Part shown: piece by piece, positions 1 through 9,358 of the stretch | Layout: each line of letters begins with the position of its first letter | How positions within the stretch are numbered: the first letter of the stretch is position 1 | Assembly (NCBI RefSeq): GCF_002585305.1 | Contig: NZ_NUNF01000078.1 | Location: forward strand, 5,510-69,509 | Origin: Bacillus sp. AFS037270 | GTDB lineage: Bacteria; Bacillota; Bacilli; Bacillales_B; DSM-18226 | Direction: 5' to 3' | Length of the DNA: 64,000 nucleotides | The notes under the pieces: generated by a model | Told to the model about the DNA's origin: nothing | Database searches by the model: none | Seen by the model: only the letters and a program-made list of their open reading frames with translations | Program-made: the position numbers and the translations under genes

Positions 1-1
1 T

Positions 2-79
2 TTGGCATGGTTATGGGTAATGTGTTTGATCGCGATTTCATTTTTTATGTTAATAGGTTTACAGCTAATGAAAGCTTAA
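2..79 (+). CDS. C-terminal end of a membrane protein (partial)
   Basis: The window opens inside a reading frame that stops at TAA 77-79. Its 25 visible residues are almost entirely hydrophobic (LAWLWVMCLIAISFFMLIG, then LQLMKA), as expected for a last transmembrane helix followed by a short cytoplasmic tail. The stop lies 11 bases before the larC ribosome binding site, which supports the downstream TTG start chosen for larC. The family cannot be told from this fragment. A chance open frame is possible because the piece is short. Confidence 0.4.
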   Translation: MAWLWVMCLIAISFFMLIGLQLMKA

Positions 80-102
80 AGACTAATTTGGAGGAACAAA
101 AA

Positions 103-1320
103 TTGAAAAACCTCTACCTTGATTGTATCTCCGGAATTGCAGGAGACATGACGCTGGCTGCTCTTATTGATTTAGGAGCGGATCTCTCCTACATCGTAGA
201 TCAGTTAAGAAAATTACCGATTGATCCCTTTGAAATGGATGTACATAATGTCAGCAAACGGGGTATTGCAGCAAAGAAACTGAAAATCTATTTTCCATCT
301 CGAGTTCATGAAAACCGAAACCACGGTCATCACCATGAGCATCGGAATGCGCAAGAGATATTGACGTTGATTGAGGAAAGCAATCTTCCTTCAAGAGTAA
401 AAGAACGAAGTCTGGCAATCTTTCGAGAATTGGCTATGGCTGAAGGGAAAATCCATGGAATTGACCCTAGAGAAGTTCATTTCCATGAGGTGGGGGCAAT
501 GGATTCCATTATAGATACGATTGGGGTATGCTTGGCTCTAGAAAACCTTGAAATTGAAGAAATTTATGCGTCACCCGTACCAACCGGTTATGGGAAGAAG
601 GAAATGGCTCATGGACTCTATCCTATTCCCGCTCCAGCTACTATGGAGTTATTAAAAGGAATACCGCTTGCAGAGTTAAACGTTAAGGGTGAATTGACTA
701 CACCAACAGGGGCAGGGATATTAAGGGCACTGGTAAAAAAGTTCATGCCAATTGGTGGACAAATTGTAGAAGAGATTGGTTATGGAGCTGGGGAAAAAGA
801 CTTTGACCACCCTAATGTACTAAGGGCCCTTCTCTTCAAACCATCAGACATCGAGCAGCCACGCAGCCAGGAGTTCCAGCAAGAACGGGAGTCTATATTT
901 ATACTGGAAGCCCAGCTCGATGATATGACAGGGGAAGGGCTTGGCTATACAATGGAACGACTTTTGGCCGTAGGCGCTCTCGATGTATTTTATACTCCTG
1001 TCTATATGAAGAAAAATCGCCCTGGTACTCTTGTAACCATTTTAGTGTCCTTACAATTAGCGGACCATTGTGAAAGAGTTTTGTTGGAGGAAACTACTAC
1101 ACTCGGAGTCCGAAGAAGCATGTGGACCCGTAATATTCTTGATCGAAGATTTATTGAGGTAGATACCCCGTATGGACCTATTAGAGTAAAACAGGCATTC
1201 AGAGATAACAAAATGCTGCACCAAGCTCCTGAATATGAAGATGTTGCAAAAGCAGCAAGGGAGCATAAGGTTTCTTTTCAACTTATTTACCAATATGCGA
1301 TGAAATTAGTGACAGATTAG
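103..1320 (+). CDS. larC: LarC, nickel insertion protein of the nickel-pincer cofactor pathway
   Basis: LarC uses CTP to insert nickel into the pyridinium-bis-thiocarboxylate mononucleotide made by LarB and LarE, giving the cofactor of lactate racemase and other LarA-type enzymes. The 405-residue protein has the family opening YLDCISGIAGDMTLAAL, a His-rich linker (HENRNHGHHHEH, about residues 69-80), and FHEVGAMDSIIDTIG, typical of LarC. The start is TTG 103 with GGAGG at 90-94. The frame is open further upstream, but that part overlaps the end of another gene. LarC is split by a programmed frameshift in Lactobacillus; here it is one continuous frame. No larA, larB or larE is visible, so partners lie outside the window. 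Confidence 0.92.
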   Translation: MKNLYLDCISGIAGDMTLAALIDLGADLSYIVDQLRKLPIDPFEMDVHNVSKRGIAAKKLKIYFPSRVHENRNHGHHHEHRNAQEILTLIEESNLPSRVKERSLAIFRELAMAEGKIHGIDPREVHFHEVGAMDSIIDTIGVCLALENLEIEEIYASPVPTGYGKKEMAHGLYPIPAPATMELLKGIPLAELNVKGELTTPTGAGILRALVKKFMPIGGQIVEEIGYGAGEKDFDHPNVLRALLFKPSDIEQPRSQEFQQERESIFILEAQLDDMTGEGLGYTMERLLAVGALDVFYTPVYMKKNRPGTLVTILVSLQLADHCERVLLEETTTLGVRRSMWTRNILDRRFIEVDTPYGPIRVKQAFRDNKMLHQAPEYEDVAKAAREHKVSFQLIYQYAMKLVTD

Positions 1321-1321
1321 A

Positions 1322-1356
1322 GGGGGATCTCTTGTGAAGGAGATTTCCCCTTTTTT
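1322..1356 (+). terminator. Rho-independent terminator after larC
   Basis: A GGGGA...TCCCC hairpin is followed directly by TTTTTT at 1351-1356, two bases after the larC stop codon. Confidence 0.75.
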
Positions 1357-1495
1357 GTTGATGGAACCTAAGGAGAATAATCAAATAATAATTGTTTTTG
1401 TATGAATATCCAAAAATGTAGTAAACTAGTAATCTGGGCATTTAAAGAAATCATTTATATTATTGTGTTTTAACTGCTATGGAAGGAGTTTCACC

Positions 1496-2734
1496 TTGTT
1501 AGAATCATTATTGTTAAATTTTCTGTTTCTGCTGTTTCCAGTTTTAATTTTCCTTATCTTCTTTGAGAATAAACTACATACATATAACAAAACGATCCTG
1601 ATTCTGCTTTCATCCCTATCAATGGTCTTGTGTATGGCCTTTCCTATTAAATTAGAGATTGGCTTTATCTTTGATTTACGTTACATTCCTTTTATTATTG
1701 TCGCCCTTTTTGGGGGATTTAAATATACCTTTCCGTTATATCTCGTGTTAAACATCTATCGATTCATGATTATTGGCGGGGCAGGCACCCTACAGTCATT
1801 TCTCTTCTCAACAGTTATTTTTATCTTAGTACCTCTTTTACATAAATGGTTTTTTGTTCAAAATGCTAAGAAACGAATTTTGGGGGCAGTTTTTGTGACT
1901 ATTTTTACTATTGCCTTCTATTTATCTACTTTGGCAGCAGTATTACCAGCACTGAACAAAGAATTTTGGCTATTAGCGGTATATGCCGTACCAACTTACG
2001 CGTTGGTAATGACGATTATTATGATATTAATCGAAAAGATAATTGATAATATTAAAACCCGTAATTCTTCCTTACAATCAGAACGGCTAAATGTCCTGAG
2101 TGATTTATCCGCGAGTGTCTCTCATGAAATTAGAAATCCGCTTACCGTTACAAATGGGTTTTTACAGCTGTTAAATAAATCTGAAACGCTAACTGTCGAA
2201 GAAAAAACCTATATTGAGTATGCATTATTGGAGTTAAAAAGAGCTGAAAATATTGTAAGTGACTTTCTGGCTTTCGCGAAGCCACAGTCAGAGAACATGA
2301 TTTATTCGAATCTTAAGGAAGAAACAGAGTATGTAAAAAACATTATTACTCCATACGCGAACATGCATCAGGTCGATGTTCAATATGCGTTTCAAAACTC
2401 CTTATCTTTTAAGTATGATAAAAACCAAATACAGCAGTGTTTAATCAATTTATATAAAAACGGTATAGAAGCGATGAAAGAAAAAGGCGGGGTTCTTTCG
2501 ATCGATGTTTCGGAGCAACAGAAAGAAATTGTGATTAAAATAGAGGATAATGGGATCGGGATGACAAAAGAGGAAGTTTTACGATTAGGGAATCCCTATT
2601 ATTCTACAAAAAAAGAAGGAACTGGTCTTGGAATGCTTATGGTGTATAGCACTATTAATAAAGTAAATGGAAAAATACAAGTCGATAGTGAAATGGGTAG
2701 AGGGACGACTTTTACTATTTCGATTCCTGTTTAA
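1496..2734 (+). CDS. Sporulation-type membrane sensor histidine kinase (KinB-like), orphan
   Basis: This 412-residue kinase has an N-terminal block of about six hydrophobic helices (residues 1-180) of the 5TM/LytS-like type, with the characteristic F-DLRYIPFIIVALFGGFKY segment. A HisKA dimerisation domain follows, with SVSHEIRNPLT around His210, then an HATPase domain with DNGIGM and GTGLGM boxes. The start is TTG 1496 with GGAAGGAG at 1481-1488. No response regulator gene is adjacent and terminators lie on both sides. KinB-type orphan kinases usually feed the Spo0F/Spo0B phosphorelay, so a role in sporulation or biofilm initiation is inferred. The signal is unknown. Confidence 0.8.
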   Translation: MLESLLLNFLFLLFPVLIFLIFFENKLHTYNKTILILLSSLSMVLCMAFPIKLEIGFIFDLRYIPFIIVALFGGFKYTFPLYLVLNIYRFMIIGGAGTLQSFLFSTVIFILVPLLHKWFFVQNAKKRILGAVFVTIFTIAFYLSTLAAVLPALNKEFWLLAVYAVPTYALVMTIIMILIEKIIDNIKTRNSSLQSERLNVLSDLSASVSHEIRNPLTVTNGFLQLLNKSETLTVEEKTYIEYALLELKRAENIVSDFLAFAKPQSENMIYSNLKEETEYVKNIITPYANMHQVDVQYAFQNSLSFKYDKNQIQQCLINLYKNGIEAMKEKGGVLSIDVSEQQKEIVIKIEDNGIGMTKEEVLRLGNPYYSTKKEGTGLGMLMVYSTINKVNGKIQVDSEMGRGTTFTISIPV

Positions 2735-2768
2735 TTGATTTTAATAATCAAAATGAAGGAATTCTAAG

Positions 2769-2793
2769 GTGCGGAATCATTTTCGCACTTTTT
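2769..2793 (+). terminator. Terminator after the sensor kinase
   Basis: The GTGCG/CGCAC stem at 2769-2788 is followed by TTTTT. Confidence 0.7.
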
Positions 2794-2921
2794 GTTTTGT
2801 CCAACAAACAGTAAAGAGGGAACTCCAAATTGTAGTTGGGATTCTTATAGGGTGAAAGAGCTGCATATTAATTTAGTATTTTCAGAAAAAGATAAAAATT
2901 GATATTAATTTTGACAAAAAA

Positions 2922-2954
2922 GTGGACGTTTCTAAATTAGAAATTCTTTATAAT
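2922..2954 (+). promoter_or_regulatory. Promoter with GTGGACGTTT box and TATAAT for the ring-cleavage operon
   Basis: TATAAT at 2949-2954 precedes the dioxygenase gene. A GTGGACGTTT box at 2922-2931 sits at the -35 position. The same arrangement (GTGAACGTTT, 17 bases, TATAAT) occurs at 23934-23966 upstream of the solute-binding lipoprotein gene. A TTGACA at 2911 is too far from TATAAT to act as its -35. Confidence 0.5.
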
Positions 2955-2962
2955 AATCATAA

Positions 2963-2976
2963 ATAAACCGCTTTCA
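2963..2976 (+). promoter_or_regulatory. cre-like site
   Basis: ATAAACCGCTTTCA matches the CcpA cre consensus TGWAANCGNTNWCA except for its first two bases. It lies 8 bases downstream of the -10, where CcpA binding would block transcription. Catabolite repression of the ring-cleavage operon is inferred. Confidence 0.4.
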
Positions 2977-3020
2977 ATATGAAGGGTTGTTTATGATTAT
3001 ATTAATTGGAGGAATCATTT

Positions 3021-3968
3021 ATGCATAAAAATCCACACTTTTTTTCCCATCTTGCCCACGTTGAAATAATTAGTCCAAAGCTAGAAGAATCAGCCAATTT
3101 CTTTAAAAATATCATTGGTTTAGAAGAGTCAGGTAGAAGTGGAAATTCCGTTTATTTTCGTGCATGGGGGGAGCATTACCATCACAGCTTGAAAATAACC
3201 GAAGGAACAGAACCGGGTCTTGGTCATATTGGCTGGCGTGCTGATAGCCCGGCAGCACTTGAAGAAGCTGCTGCACATATTGAAAAACTTGGACAAGGAA
3301 TCGGCTGGATTGAAGGGGATCTGGGACATGGCAGAGCCTATCAATTCACTTCTCCCGATGGTCATTTAGAAGAGATTTTTTGGGATGTTAAATTATATGA
3401 AGCACCAGATCAACTTCGGAGCAAATGGAAAAACCGTCCGCAAAAAAATCCAGGACGCGGTATATCTCCTCGCCGAATCGATCACATCACTCTTTTTAGT
3501 AATGACGTAACAAAAGACCGCGAATTCTATCAAAATATTGGCTTCCGCTATAACGAAGGTATCTTTTTAAATGCCAATGAACCCGGCAGCCCGGAAATCG
3601 GTGCATGGTTATCTGTCACCAACCTTTCGCATGATATCGCCTTTTTAAAGAACCATAGTGGCAAACCAGGTGGATTCAATCATGTTTGTTACGCGGTTGA
3701 AAGCAGGGAAGAAGTTCTGTTAGCAGCCGACCATATCCTCGAAAGTGGATACGAATTAGCCATGGGCGGGCCAACACGGCATGCGCTTGCAGAAGGATTT
3801 TTCTTTTATGTAGATGAGCCAGGCGGCAATCGGTTTGAATTATATGCAGGAGCACATCTTGTTTTTGCGCCAGATTTTGGTCCATACAGATGGAGTCTTT
3901 CTGAAAATCCAAATGATGCTTGGGGGCGTGAAATGCCTTGGGATGCATCAGGAAAAGTCATTAAATAA
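3021..3968 (+). CDS. Type I extradiol (catechol 2,3-) dioxygenase, VOC family
   Basis: This 315-residue protein has two VOC (glyoxalase-fold) halves, as in catechol 2,3-dioxygenases that open a catecholic ring next to its hydroxyls (meta cleavage) using Fe(II) and O2. The C-terminal half keeps the metal triad: His155 in RRIDHITLF, His221 in GGFNHVCYAV, and Glu273 in GNRFELYAG. The N-terminal half (HLAHVEI, LGHIGW, HLEEIFW) is the structural repeat. The start is ATG 3021 with GGAGG just upstream; a TTG at 3006 overlaps that binding site and is unlikely. It is first in a six-gene operon and is the probable ring-opening enzyme, comparable in role to FdeC of the flavonoid pathway. Confidence 0.87.
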   Translation: MHKNPHFFSHLAHVEIISPKLEESANFFKNIIGLEESGRSGNSVYFRAWGEHYHHSLKITEGTEPGLGHIGWRADSPAALEEAAAHIEKLGQGIGWIEGDLGHGRAYQFTSPDGHLEEIFWDVKLYEAPDQLRSKWKNRPQKNPGRGISPRRIDHITLFSNDVTKDREFYQNIGFRYNEGIFLNANEPGSPEIGAWLSVTNLSHDIAFLKNHSGKPGGFNHVCYAVESREEVLLAADHILESGYELAMGGPTRHALAEGFFFYVDEPGGNRFELYAGAHLVFAPDFGPYRWSLSENPNDAWGREMPWDASGKVIK

Positions 3969-3997
3969 TCAATTAAACAACAGGGGGACTTATCAAA

Positions 3998-5104
3998 ATG
4001 TGGCATTTCTTTCCAGAAAATTATATGTGGTCTTATCAAATAGTAAGAATGATCAGCCAATCTTATTTTGGCGGTGGTGAAGTAAATGAAATCTTAGATG
4101 CAGCCAGCCGTATGAAGTTAGGAGATTATGAGAGTTTCCATCACGAATGGATGAGACTAGGAAATAAATCATTAACAACAGCTAATGATGCAATGGACAA
4201 GGGATTTAAAGAAACGGCACGGTCCGGCTATTTACGGTCAGCTAACTACTTTCGTACGGCAGAATTTTTCCTTCAGCCTGACGATGAGCGTAAACTGCCA
4301 ACCTATTTAAAAGGGGTAGAATCATTCAGAAAAGGCGGGGAGCTGTTAGCCTCACCGCCAAAGGCTGTTAACATTCCCTTTGAACATGCTGTTCTGCCAG
4401 GGTATTATTTTGAAGCACCAGGTCAAAGTAAGGGACCATTGATAGTGATGTTTGGCGGTTTAGATTCAACTGCAGAGGAATTATATTATGGGCCTGCGCA
4501 GCTATTAAATGAACGTGGTATTTCGCTTATTGCACTAGACGGTCCTGGCCAAGGGGGAGCATTACGAATCCATCACATACATTCCCGTCATGATTACAAT
4601 ACAGCTGGAACAGCGGCATATGAGTGGGCGGTTGAAAATCTAGATGTCGATCCCGGCCGTATTGGGGTTATGGCTGTATCGATGGGAGGTTATATGGCAG
4701 CAAGATGTGCAGCATTCGAGCCGAGGTTTAAAGCTTGTGCGATCTGGGGAGCCGTTTATGATTACAACGATGTTTGGGCAAAACGCCCGGATAACCATCC
4801 ATTAGCAAAGATTCTTCAGCATATCTTTGGGGTTGAAGACATGCCTGCTGCAAGGGCAAAGCTTGAGCACTATAATTTACGCGGTGTGGCAGAAAAAATT
4901 CAAATGCCAACTTACATTGTACATGGCGAAGATGATCGACAAAATACAGTGGATAACGCCTATAATGTTTATAATGACCTTACTTGCCCACGCTGGTTAA
5001 AGATTATTCCGACCAGCAGCACAGGTTCATCTCATTGTCAGGTCGATAATATCACAGTGACCTACGAAATGTATGACTGGTTAAAAGACCAGTTATTGAA
5101 GTAG
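3998..5104 (+). CDS. Alpha/beta hydrolase, 2,6-dihydroxypseudooxynicotine hydrolase-like
   Basis: The 368-residue protein has a helical N-terminal part (residues 1-120) and an alpha/beta hydrolase fold. The triad is visible as Ser228 in MAVSMGGY, an Asp in VHGEDDRQ (312 or 313) and His346 in SSHCQ. The size and helical front resemble the DHPON hydrolase/FrsA-like group, some members of which cleave C-C bonds of ring-fission or aryl-ketone intermediates. It lies 29 bases after the dioxygenase, with GGGGG before ATG 3998. It probably hydrolyses the meta-cleavage product or a side-chain ketone. The exact substrate cannot be read from sequence. Confidence 0.75.
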   Translation: MWHFFPENYMWSYQIVRMISQSYFGGGEVNEILDAASRMKLGDYESFHHEWMRLGNKSLTTANDAMDKGFKETARSGYLRSANYFRTAEFFLQPDDERKLPTYLKGVESFRKGGELLASPPKAVNIPFEHAVLPGYYFEAPGQSKGPLIVMFGGLDSTAEELYYGPAQLLNERGISLIALDGPGQGGALRIHHIHSRHDYNTAGTAAYEWAVENLDVDPGRIGVMAVSMGGYMAARCAAFEPRFKACAIWGAVYDYNDVWAKRPDNHPLAKILQHIFGVEDMPAARAKLEHYNLRGVAEKIQMPTYIVHGEDDRQNTVDNAYNVYNDLTCPRWLKIIPTSSTGSSHCQVDNITVTYEMYDWLKDQLLK

Positions 5105-5119
5105 TCCGGAGGTGGAGTC

Positions 5120-6028
5120 ATGAAGTTCGTTACTTTTTATAATCAGGATGGCCAGATGCGTGCAGGGTGGCTGGATGGTGATAGAGTGATAGATATGAAG
5201 ATTGCTTCCAAAGGTGAATTACCTGATAATATGGCAGAGTTTATCAAAAATAACGAAAAATATATGAAAAATGTAAAAACGTTAAGCGGTTCAACGAATC
5301 TTCCATCCTATTCGCTCGAAGAAATACGTTTAACTGCGCCATTGCCGAACCCTGTAACCTTCCGAGACTTTGTTGCTTTTGAGACACATGTCAAAAATGC
5401 AACAAAACGCTCAGGGGATACAGTTGCACCAGAGTGGTATGAAATGCCCATCTTTTATTTCTCCAATCCCAATGCTATGAAAGGACCTGGAGAGGAGGTA
5501 AAACGCCCAGCTAAATGTATCCGACTTGATTATGAACTTGAGCTAGCTTGTATTATTGGGAAAGAAGGAAGAAATATCAAGTCAGACGAAGCAGAGGAAT
5601 ATATCTTCGGATATACGATTTTAAATGATTGGTCGGCGCGGGATATCCAAATGAAAGAAATGAAGGTACTTTTGGGCCCAGCAAAAGGAAAGGATTTTGC
5701 AACATCAATCGGTCCTTACCTTTTAACAAAGAATGAATTAGAACCTTATAAATCAACTGGCAGGTTCGATTTAGAAATGACTGCGGCCGTAAATGGTGAA
5801 GTTCTGTCCCGGGGGAACTTTAAGGATATTTATTACACATTTGGTGACATGATTGAGCGTGCTTCAGAGGAAGTGACTTTATATCCCGGAGATATCATTG
5901 GCTCTGGTACAGTCGGCTTCGGCTGCATCATGGAACTCGGAACCGAGGTTCACCGCTGGCTTGAGCCTGGGGATGAAGTAGAATTAAAGATTACAGGCCT
6001 TGGCACATTGAAAAATAGAATTATTTAA
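5120..6028 (+). CDS. Fumarylacetoacetate hydrolase (FAH) family enzyme
   Basis: The 302-residue protein has the FAH metal motif DYELELACIIG, then YTILNDWSARDIQ and the C-terminal PGDIIGSGTVGFG. Family members are metal-dependent hydrolases, hydratases or decarboxylases acting on oxo-dienoates, typical of the lower steps of meta-cleavage pathways. The gene starts 15 bases after the hydrolase, with a CCGGAGGTGG binding site. FdeD of the Herbaspirillum naringenin pathway belongs to the same family. Whether this one hydrolyses, hydrates or decarboxylates is not determinable here. Confidence 0.85.
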   Translation: MKFVTFYNQDGQMRAGWLDGDRVIDMKIASKGELPDNMAEFIKNNEKYMKNVKTLSGSTNLPSYSLEEIRLTAPLPNPVTFRDFVAFETHVKNATKRSGDTVAPEWYEMPIFYFSNPNAMKGPGEEVKRPAKCIRLDYELELACIIGKEGRNIKSDEAEEYIFGYTILNDWSARDIQMKEMKVLLGPAKGKDFATSIGPYLLTKNELEPYKSTGRFDLEMTAAVNGEVLSRGNFKDIYYTFGDMIERASEEVTLYPGDIIGSGTVGFGCIMELGTEVHRWLEPGDEVELKITGLGTLKNRII

Positions 6029-6053
6029 GGAATATGAACGGAGAGGAACTTTT

Positions 6054-6809
6054 ATGGCTAGAATTGTTGACCTAAGTGTTTCAATTGAAGAGGATTTAAA
6101 AGATCCTCTTCCGTTTTCGATTCGCTTTGAAACACATGAAGAAGGTGCCGATTTTGGGGCTAAACTTGTCGGTGTATCCCCGGATGATTTTCCTGAGCGG
6201 AAAGGTCTTGCTGGGGAGTTTCTGACCTTGACGAGCCATGCTGGTACCCATGTAGATGCACCATGGCATTATTGGCCGACATCAGAAGGGAAACCGGCTC
6301 GAACCATTGATGAAATGCCGCTGGAATGGTTTTTTAATGATGGAGTGGTACTGGACTTTACTGACAAACCAGCAGGTTATTCTTTGACAGTTGAAGATAT
6401 TCAGGGAAAACTTGAACAAATGGACTATGAGTTAAAGCCGTTCGATATTGTTATGATCCGCTGTGATGCCGATAAAAGAAGATATCAGCCTAATTATAGT
6501 GAAATTCATGTCGGGGTTTCGGCGGAGGCTACTCTTTGGCTGATTGACCAAGGGATAAAGGTGATGGGTACGGACGGATGGGGTTGGGATACGCCGTTAT
6601 CCATACAAGCAGAGGATTATAAACAAAACCCGCGTCCTGGTGTACTCTGGGCAGCGCATTTTGTGGGAAGAGAAAAAGAGTATTGCCAAATTGAAAAACT
6701 AGCAAATTTGGATCAATTACCGCCGTTTGGATTCAAAGTATCAGTTTTTCCGGTCAAAATAAAAGGCGGGAGCGCAGGATGGACTCGGGCTGTGGCGATT
6801 ATAGATTAA
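6054..6809 (+). CDS. Cyclase-family metal-dependent hydrolase (kynurenine formamidase-like)
   Basis: This 251-residue protein belongs to the Cyclase family (PF04199), which includes kynurenine formamidase and isatin hydrolase. The diagnostic metal motif is present at residues 62-72: HAGTHVDAPWH. A second conserved block is VMGTDGWGWDTP. The RBS is GGAGAGG before ATG 6054. In an aromatic operon such an enzyme would hydrolyse a lactone, amide or cyclic intermediate. A specific reaction is not claimed. Confidence 0.8.
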   Translation: MARIVDLSVSIEEDLKDPLPFSIRFETHEEGADFGAKLVGVSPDDFPERKGLAGEFLTLTSHAGTHVDAPWHYWPTSEGKPARTIDEMPLEWFFNDGVVLDFTDKPAGYSLTVEDIQGKLEQMDYELKPFDIVMIRCDADKRRYQPNYSEIHVGVSAEATLWLIDQGIKVMGTDGWGWDTPLSIQAEDYKQNPRPGVLWAAHFVGREKEYCQIEKLANLDQLPPFGFKVSVFPVKIKGGSAGWTRAVAIID

Positions 6810-6831
6810 AAGGGAATGAGGGGTGTTTAAA

Positions 6832-7989
6832 ATGACAAATCAATTGGTTAAAAAAGTACTCATTGTTGGCGGTGGAATTAGTGGTTTAGCAGCAGCCGCT
6901 GCCCTTCACAAAATTGGAATTGACGCGGAAATAGTGGAAAAGGAACTGGAATGGAATGTATATGGTGTTGGGATTATTCAGCCCCCAAATGCTCTTAGGG
7001 CCCTAAATGAAATTGGCTTGGCTGATGCATGTATGAAACAGGGGTATTCTTATCCAGGCTTCGATTATTACACAGGGCAGGGACATTTTATGTTCCAAGG
7101 AGACTCGCCTACCATAGAAGGATATCCGGGCGTTAACGGAATCTCCAGAAGGAAACTTCATGATTTTCTCTTAGAGGCCGTTGAAAAAATCAGTACAAAA
7201 ATATATATGGGTTCAACGGTTAATAGGATTGAAAATATCTCAAATGGTGTGAAGGTGGAGTTAAGTAACGGGATTTCAGCAGTTTATGACTTGGTCATTG
7301 GGGCGGATGGTGCTAACTCAAAAGTTCGAAAATTATTGTTCGGGGATATTGTCCAAAAATATAGCGGTCAAGGAGTATGGCGTTATACCCTGCCACGTCC
7401 GAAAGAAGTCGACCGAGGGCTGTTTTATTACGGTCAAAAAGCAAAAGCAGGCTTGGTTCCTATGTCAGAAGATGAAATGTATTTGCTTGTCACTACGCAT
7501 GAACCAGGTAATCCGAGGTTTCCGAATGACCAACTCCATGTGTTATTAAAAGAGAGACTGACTGAATTCGGAGGTGCGATTGCAGATGCGGCTAATCAAA
7601 TTACCGATCCTATGCAAGTGGTTTATCGCCCGATATTTACGCATATGCTGCCAAAACCGTGGTATAAAGGAAATGTTTTGCTTGTCGGTGATGCTGCACA
7701 TGGTACAGCCCCACATCTTGGACAAGGTGCTTCCATCGCAATCGAAGATGTGATTGTTTTGGCTGACATTCTAAAGAATAACCTCGAAGTTGCAGAAGCG
7801 TTTAAGATTTTCATGGAAAAACGGTATGAACGCTGCAGGCTCATCGTTGACAATTCAGACCAGTTGGTTGAATGGGAATTGCTTACTTGGAGCGGTCAAA
7901 TGAAAGAGGATGTAAATATCGGTAAGTTTGTATATGAAACACTAGCAAAAATGAATGAACCATTTCTATCAGAAGTAAACACACTATAG
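6832..7989 (+). CDS. FAD-dependent aromatic hydroxylase (class A flavin monooxygenase)
   Basis: This 385-residue protein of the salicylate/p-hydroxybenzoate hydroxylase family inserts one oxygen ortho or para to a phenolic OH using NAD(P)H. Visible motifs are the dinucleotide fold VGGGISGLAAAAAL near the N-terminus, the DG motif VIGADGANSKVR, and the ribose/FAD motif VGDAAHGTAPHLGQGASIAIED (split here as GDAAHG and GQGASIA). ATG 6832 is preferred over an in-frame GTG at 6823 because GAGGGG at 6818-6823 is then properly spaced. It would make the catecholic substrate for the dioxygenase of the same operon, as FdeE does with FdeC. Confidence 0.85.
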   Translation: MTNQLVKKVLIVGGGISGLAAAAALHKIGIDAEIVEKELEWNVYGVGIIQPPNALRALNEIGLADACMKQGYSYPGFDYYTGQGHFMFQGDSPTIEGYPGVNGISRRKLHDFLLEAVEKISTKIYMGSTVNRIENISNGVKVELSNGISAVYDLVIGADGANSKVRKLLFGDIVQKYSGQGVWRYTLPRPKEVDRGLFYYGQKAKAGLVPMSEDEMYLLVTTHEPGNPRFPNDQLHVLLKERLTEFGGAIADAANQITDPMQVVYRPIFTHMLPKPWYKGNVLLVGDAAHGTAPHLGQGASIAIEDVIVLADILKNNLEVAEAFKIFMEKRYERCRLIVDNSDQLVEWELLTWSGQMKEDVNIGKFVYETLAKMNEPFLSEVNTL

Positions 7990-8062
7990 ACTAACGTATA
8001 TATCTTTGTATACGTTTCCACTTCAAAGTAAAGCTTGAGTATTTATTGAAGGGGGCAATTGG

Positions 8063-9316
8063 ATGGCAAAAAAGAAAGGGTTTTTTCAATATGAAAATTT
8101 TCTTGTAATCTCCATGTTTTTAGTTGTAGGTCTCGTATTCTTAGACCGATTAAGTTTGGGGTTTATCTTTCCGAAAATTGCTCCTGAATTGGGATTGTCC
8201 AATACACAGTTAGGAATAACTGTGTCAGTAACAGGAGTGTTTTTTGGTCTGTCTACCTTAATCTTTGCCAGTCTCTCTGACTTTTTAGGAAAAAAGAAAC
8301 CGATGCTTGTTATTTTTGTGTTTTTATTTTCAATTGCTACCTTATTATCAGGTGTCGTCGGTTCTTTTGCTACATTACTATTGGTAAGGGGAATAATGGG
8401 ATTAGCGGAAGGGCCAGTCATGCCGCTGGTCCAATCGATTGTGATCCATGAGTCATCGGAAAAAAGAAGAGGCTTGAACATGGGGATCGTTCAAAGTTCT
8501 TCCTCTTTAATTGGAGGAACATTGGCACCTGTGATCACTGTAGCACTAGCTGCTTCTTTTGGATGGAGGTCTTCCTTTTATATCATTGCTATTCCAGGAA
8601 TACTAATGGGTCTAATCATATGGAAATTTTTAAAAGAACCAAAACCAAATATATCTCATCCTACTGTGGCATCAAATGTAAGGCCAACCAAAGCTGATTA
8701 TATTAACGTTTTTAAAACGAGAAATATTTGGTTAAGTACGATCGTTGGTATTTGTAATATGATTTATATTTTAACGCTAACGGCTTTTCTACCTACCATC
8801 TATGCCCAAACTACAAATTTTGGAGAAACTCAAATTGGCATGTTATTAGGTTTAATGGGTCTGATGATGTTTATTGGACAGTTTGGCGGTGCAGCGATAT
8901 CAGACCGTGTGGGACGATTACCTGCAATAAAGATTTTTTCTTTTTTAGCTATATTCCTTCCTATAACGATAGCACTTTCTTACCACAACTTCGGGCTATT
9001 ACTCATCTTTATTCTTGTTTTCTCCTTGGGAAATGGCTATCAGCCATTAATCATGAACATTATTCCTGCAGAGTCGGTTTCTAGGTCATTTTCAGCAACT
9101 GCGATAAGTTTCGTCATCTTAACAAGTGAAATCATTGGCGGTAGTTTCGGTCCAACTGTATCAGGAATACTAGCGGATCGCTTTGGATTAATGGCTCCTT
9201 TATGGATAACGGCAGCTGCTGCTTTTATTGGTTTCCTTTGCACGTTTGGAATAAAAGAAACAGCACCTATTAAACTGAATCAATCGAGAAATAAGGAGAT
9301 CCAAGCTTCATTATAA
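8063..9316 (+). CDS. MFS transporter, probable aromatic-acid/anion importer
   Basis: The 417-residue protein has about 12 hydrophobic segments. The loop SDFLGKKKP matches the MFS motif after helix 2, and SDRVGRLPAIK is its repeat in the second half. The overall pattern resembles the AAHS/ACS group (aromatic acid and sugar-acid symporters). It is the last gene of the ring-cleavage operon, 73 bases after the monooxygenase with AAGGGGG before ATG 8063, and is followed by a strong terminator. Uptake of the aromatic substrate is inferred; export of an intermediate cannot be excluded. Confidence 0.75.
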   Translation: MAKKKGFFQYENFLVISMFLVVGLVFLDRLSLGFIFPKIAPELGLSNTQLGITVSVTGVFFGLSTLIFASLSDFLGKKKPMLVIFVFLFSIATLLSGVVGSFATLLLVRGIMGLAEGPVMPLVQSIVIHESSEKRRGLNMGIVQSSSSLIGGTLAPVITVALAASFGWRSSFYIIAIPGILMGLIIWKFLKEPKPNISHPTVASNVRPTKADYINVFKTRNIWLSTIVGICNMIYILTLTAFLPTIYAQTTNFGETQIGMLLGLMGLMMFIGQFGGAAISDRVGRLPAIKIFSFLAIFLPITIALSYHNFGLLLIFILVFSLGNGYQPLIMNIIPAESVSRSFSATAISFVILTSEIIGGSFGPTVSGILADRFGLMAPLWITAAAAFIGFLCTFGIKETAPIKLNQSRNKEIQASL

Positions 9317-9330
9317 ATAAGCAATGTAAA

Positions 9331-9358
9331 GGAAGGAGGTAAAACCTTCCTTTTTTTT
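9331..9358 (+). terminator. Terminator of the ring-cleavage operon
   Basis: A GGAAGG/CCTTCC stem is followed by eight T residues. Confidence 0.85.

Noticed and set aside
2911..2916. TTGACA as -35 of the TATAAT at 2949
   Set aside because: The spacer would be 32 bases, far too long for a sigma-A promoter.
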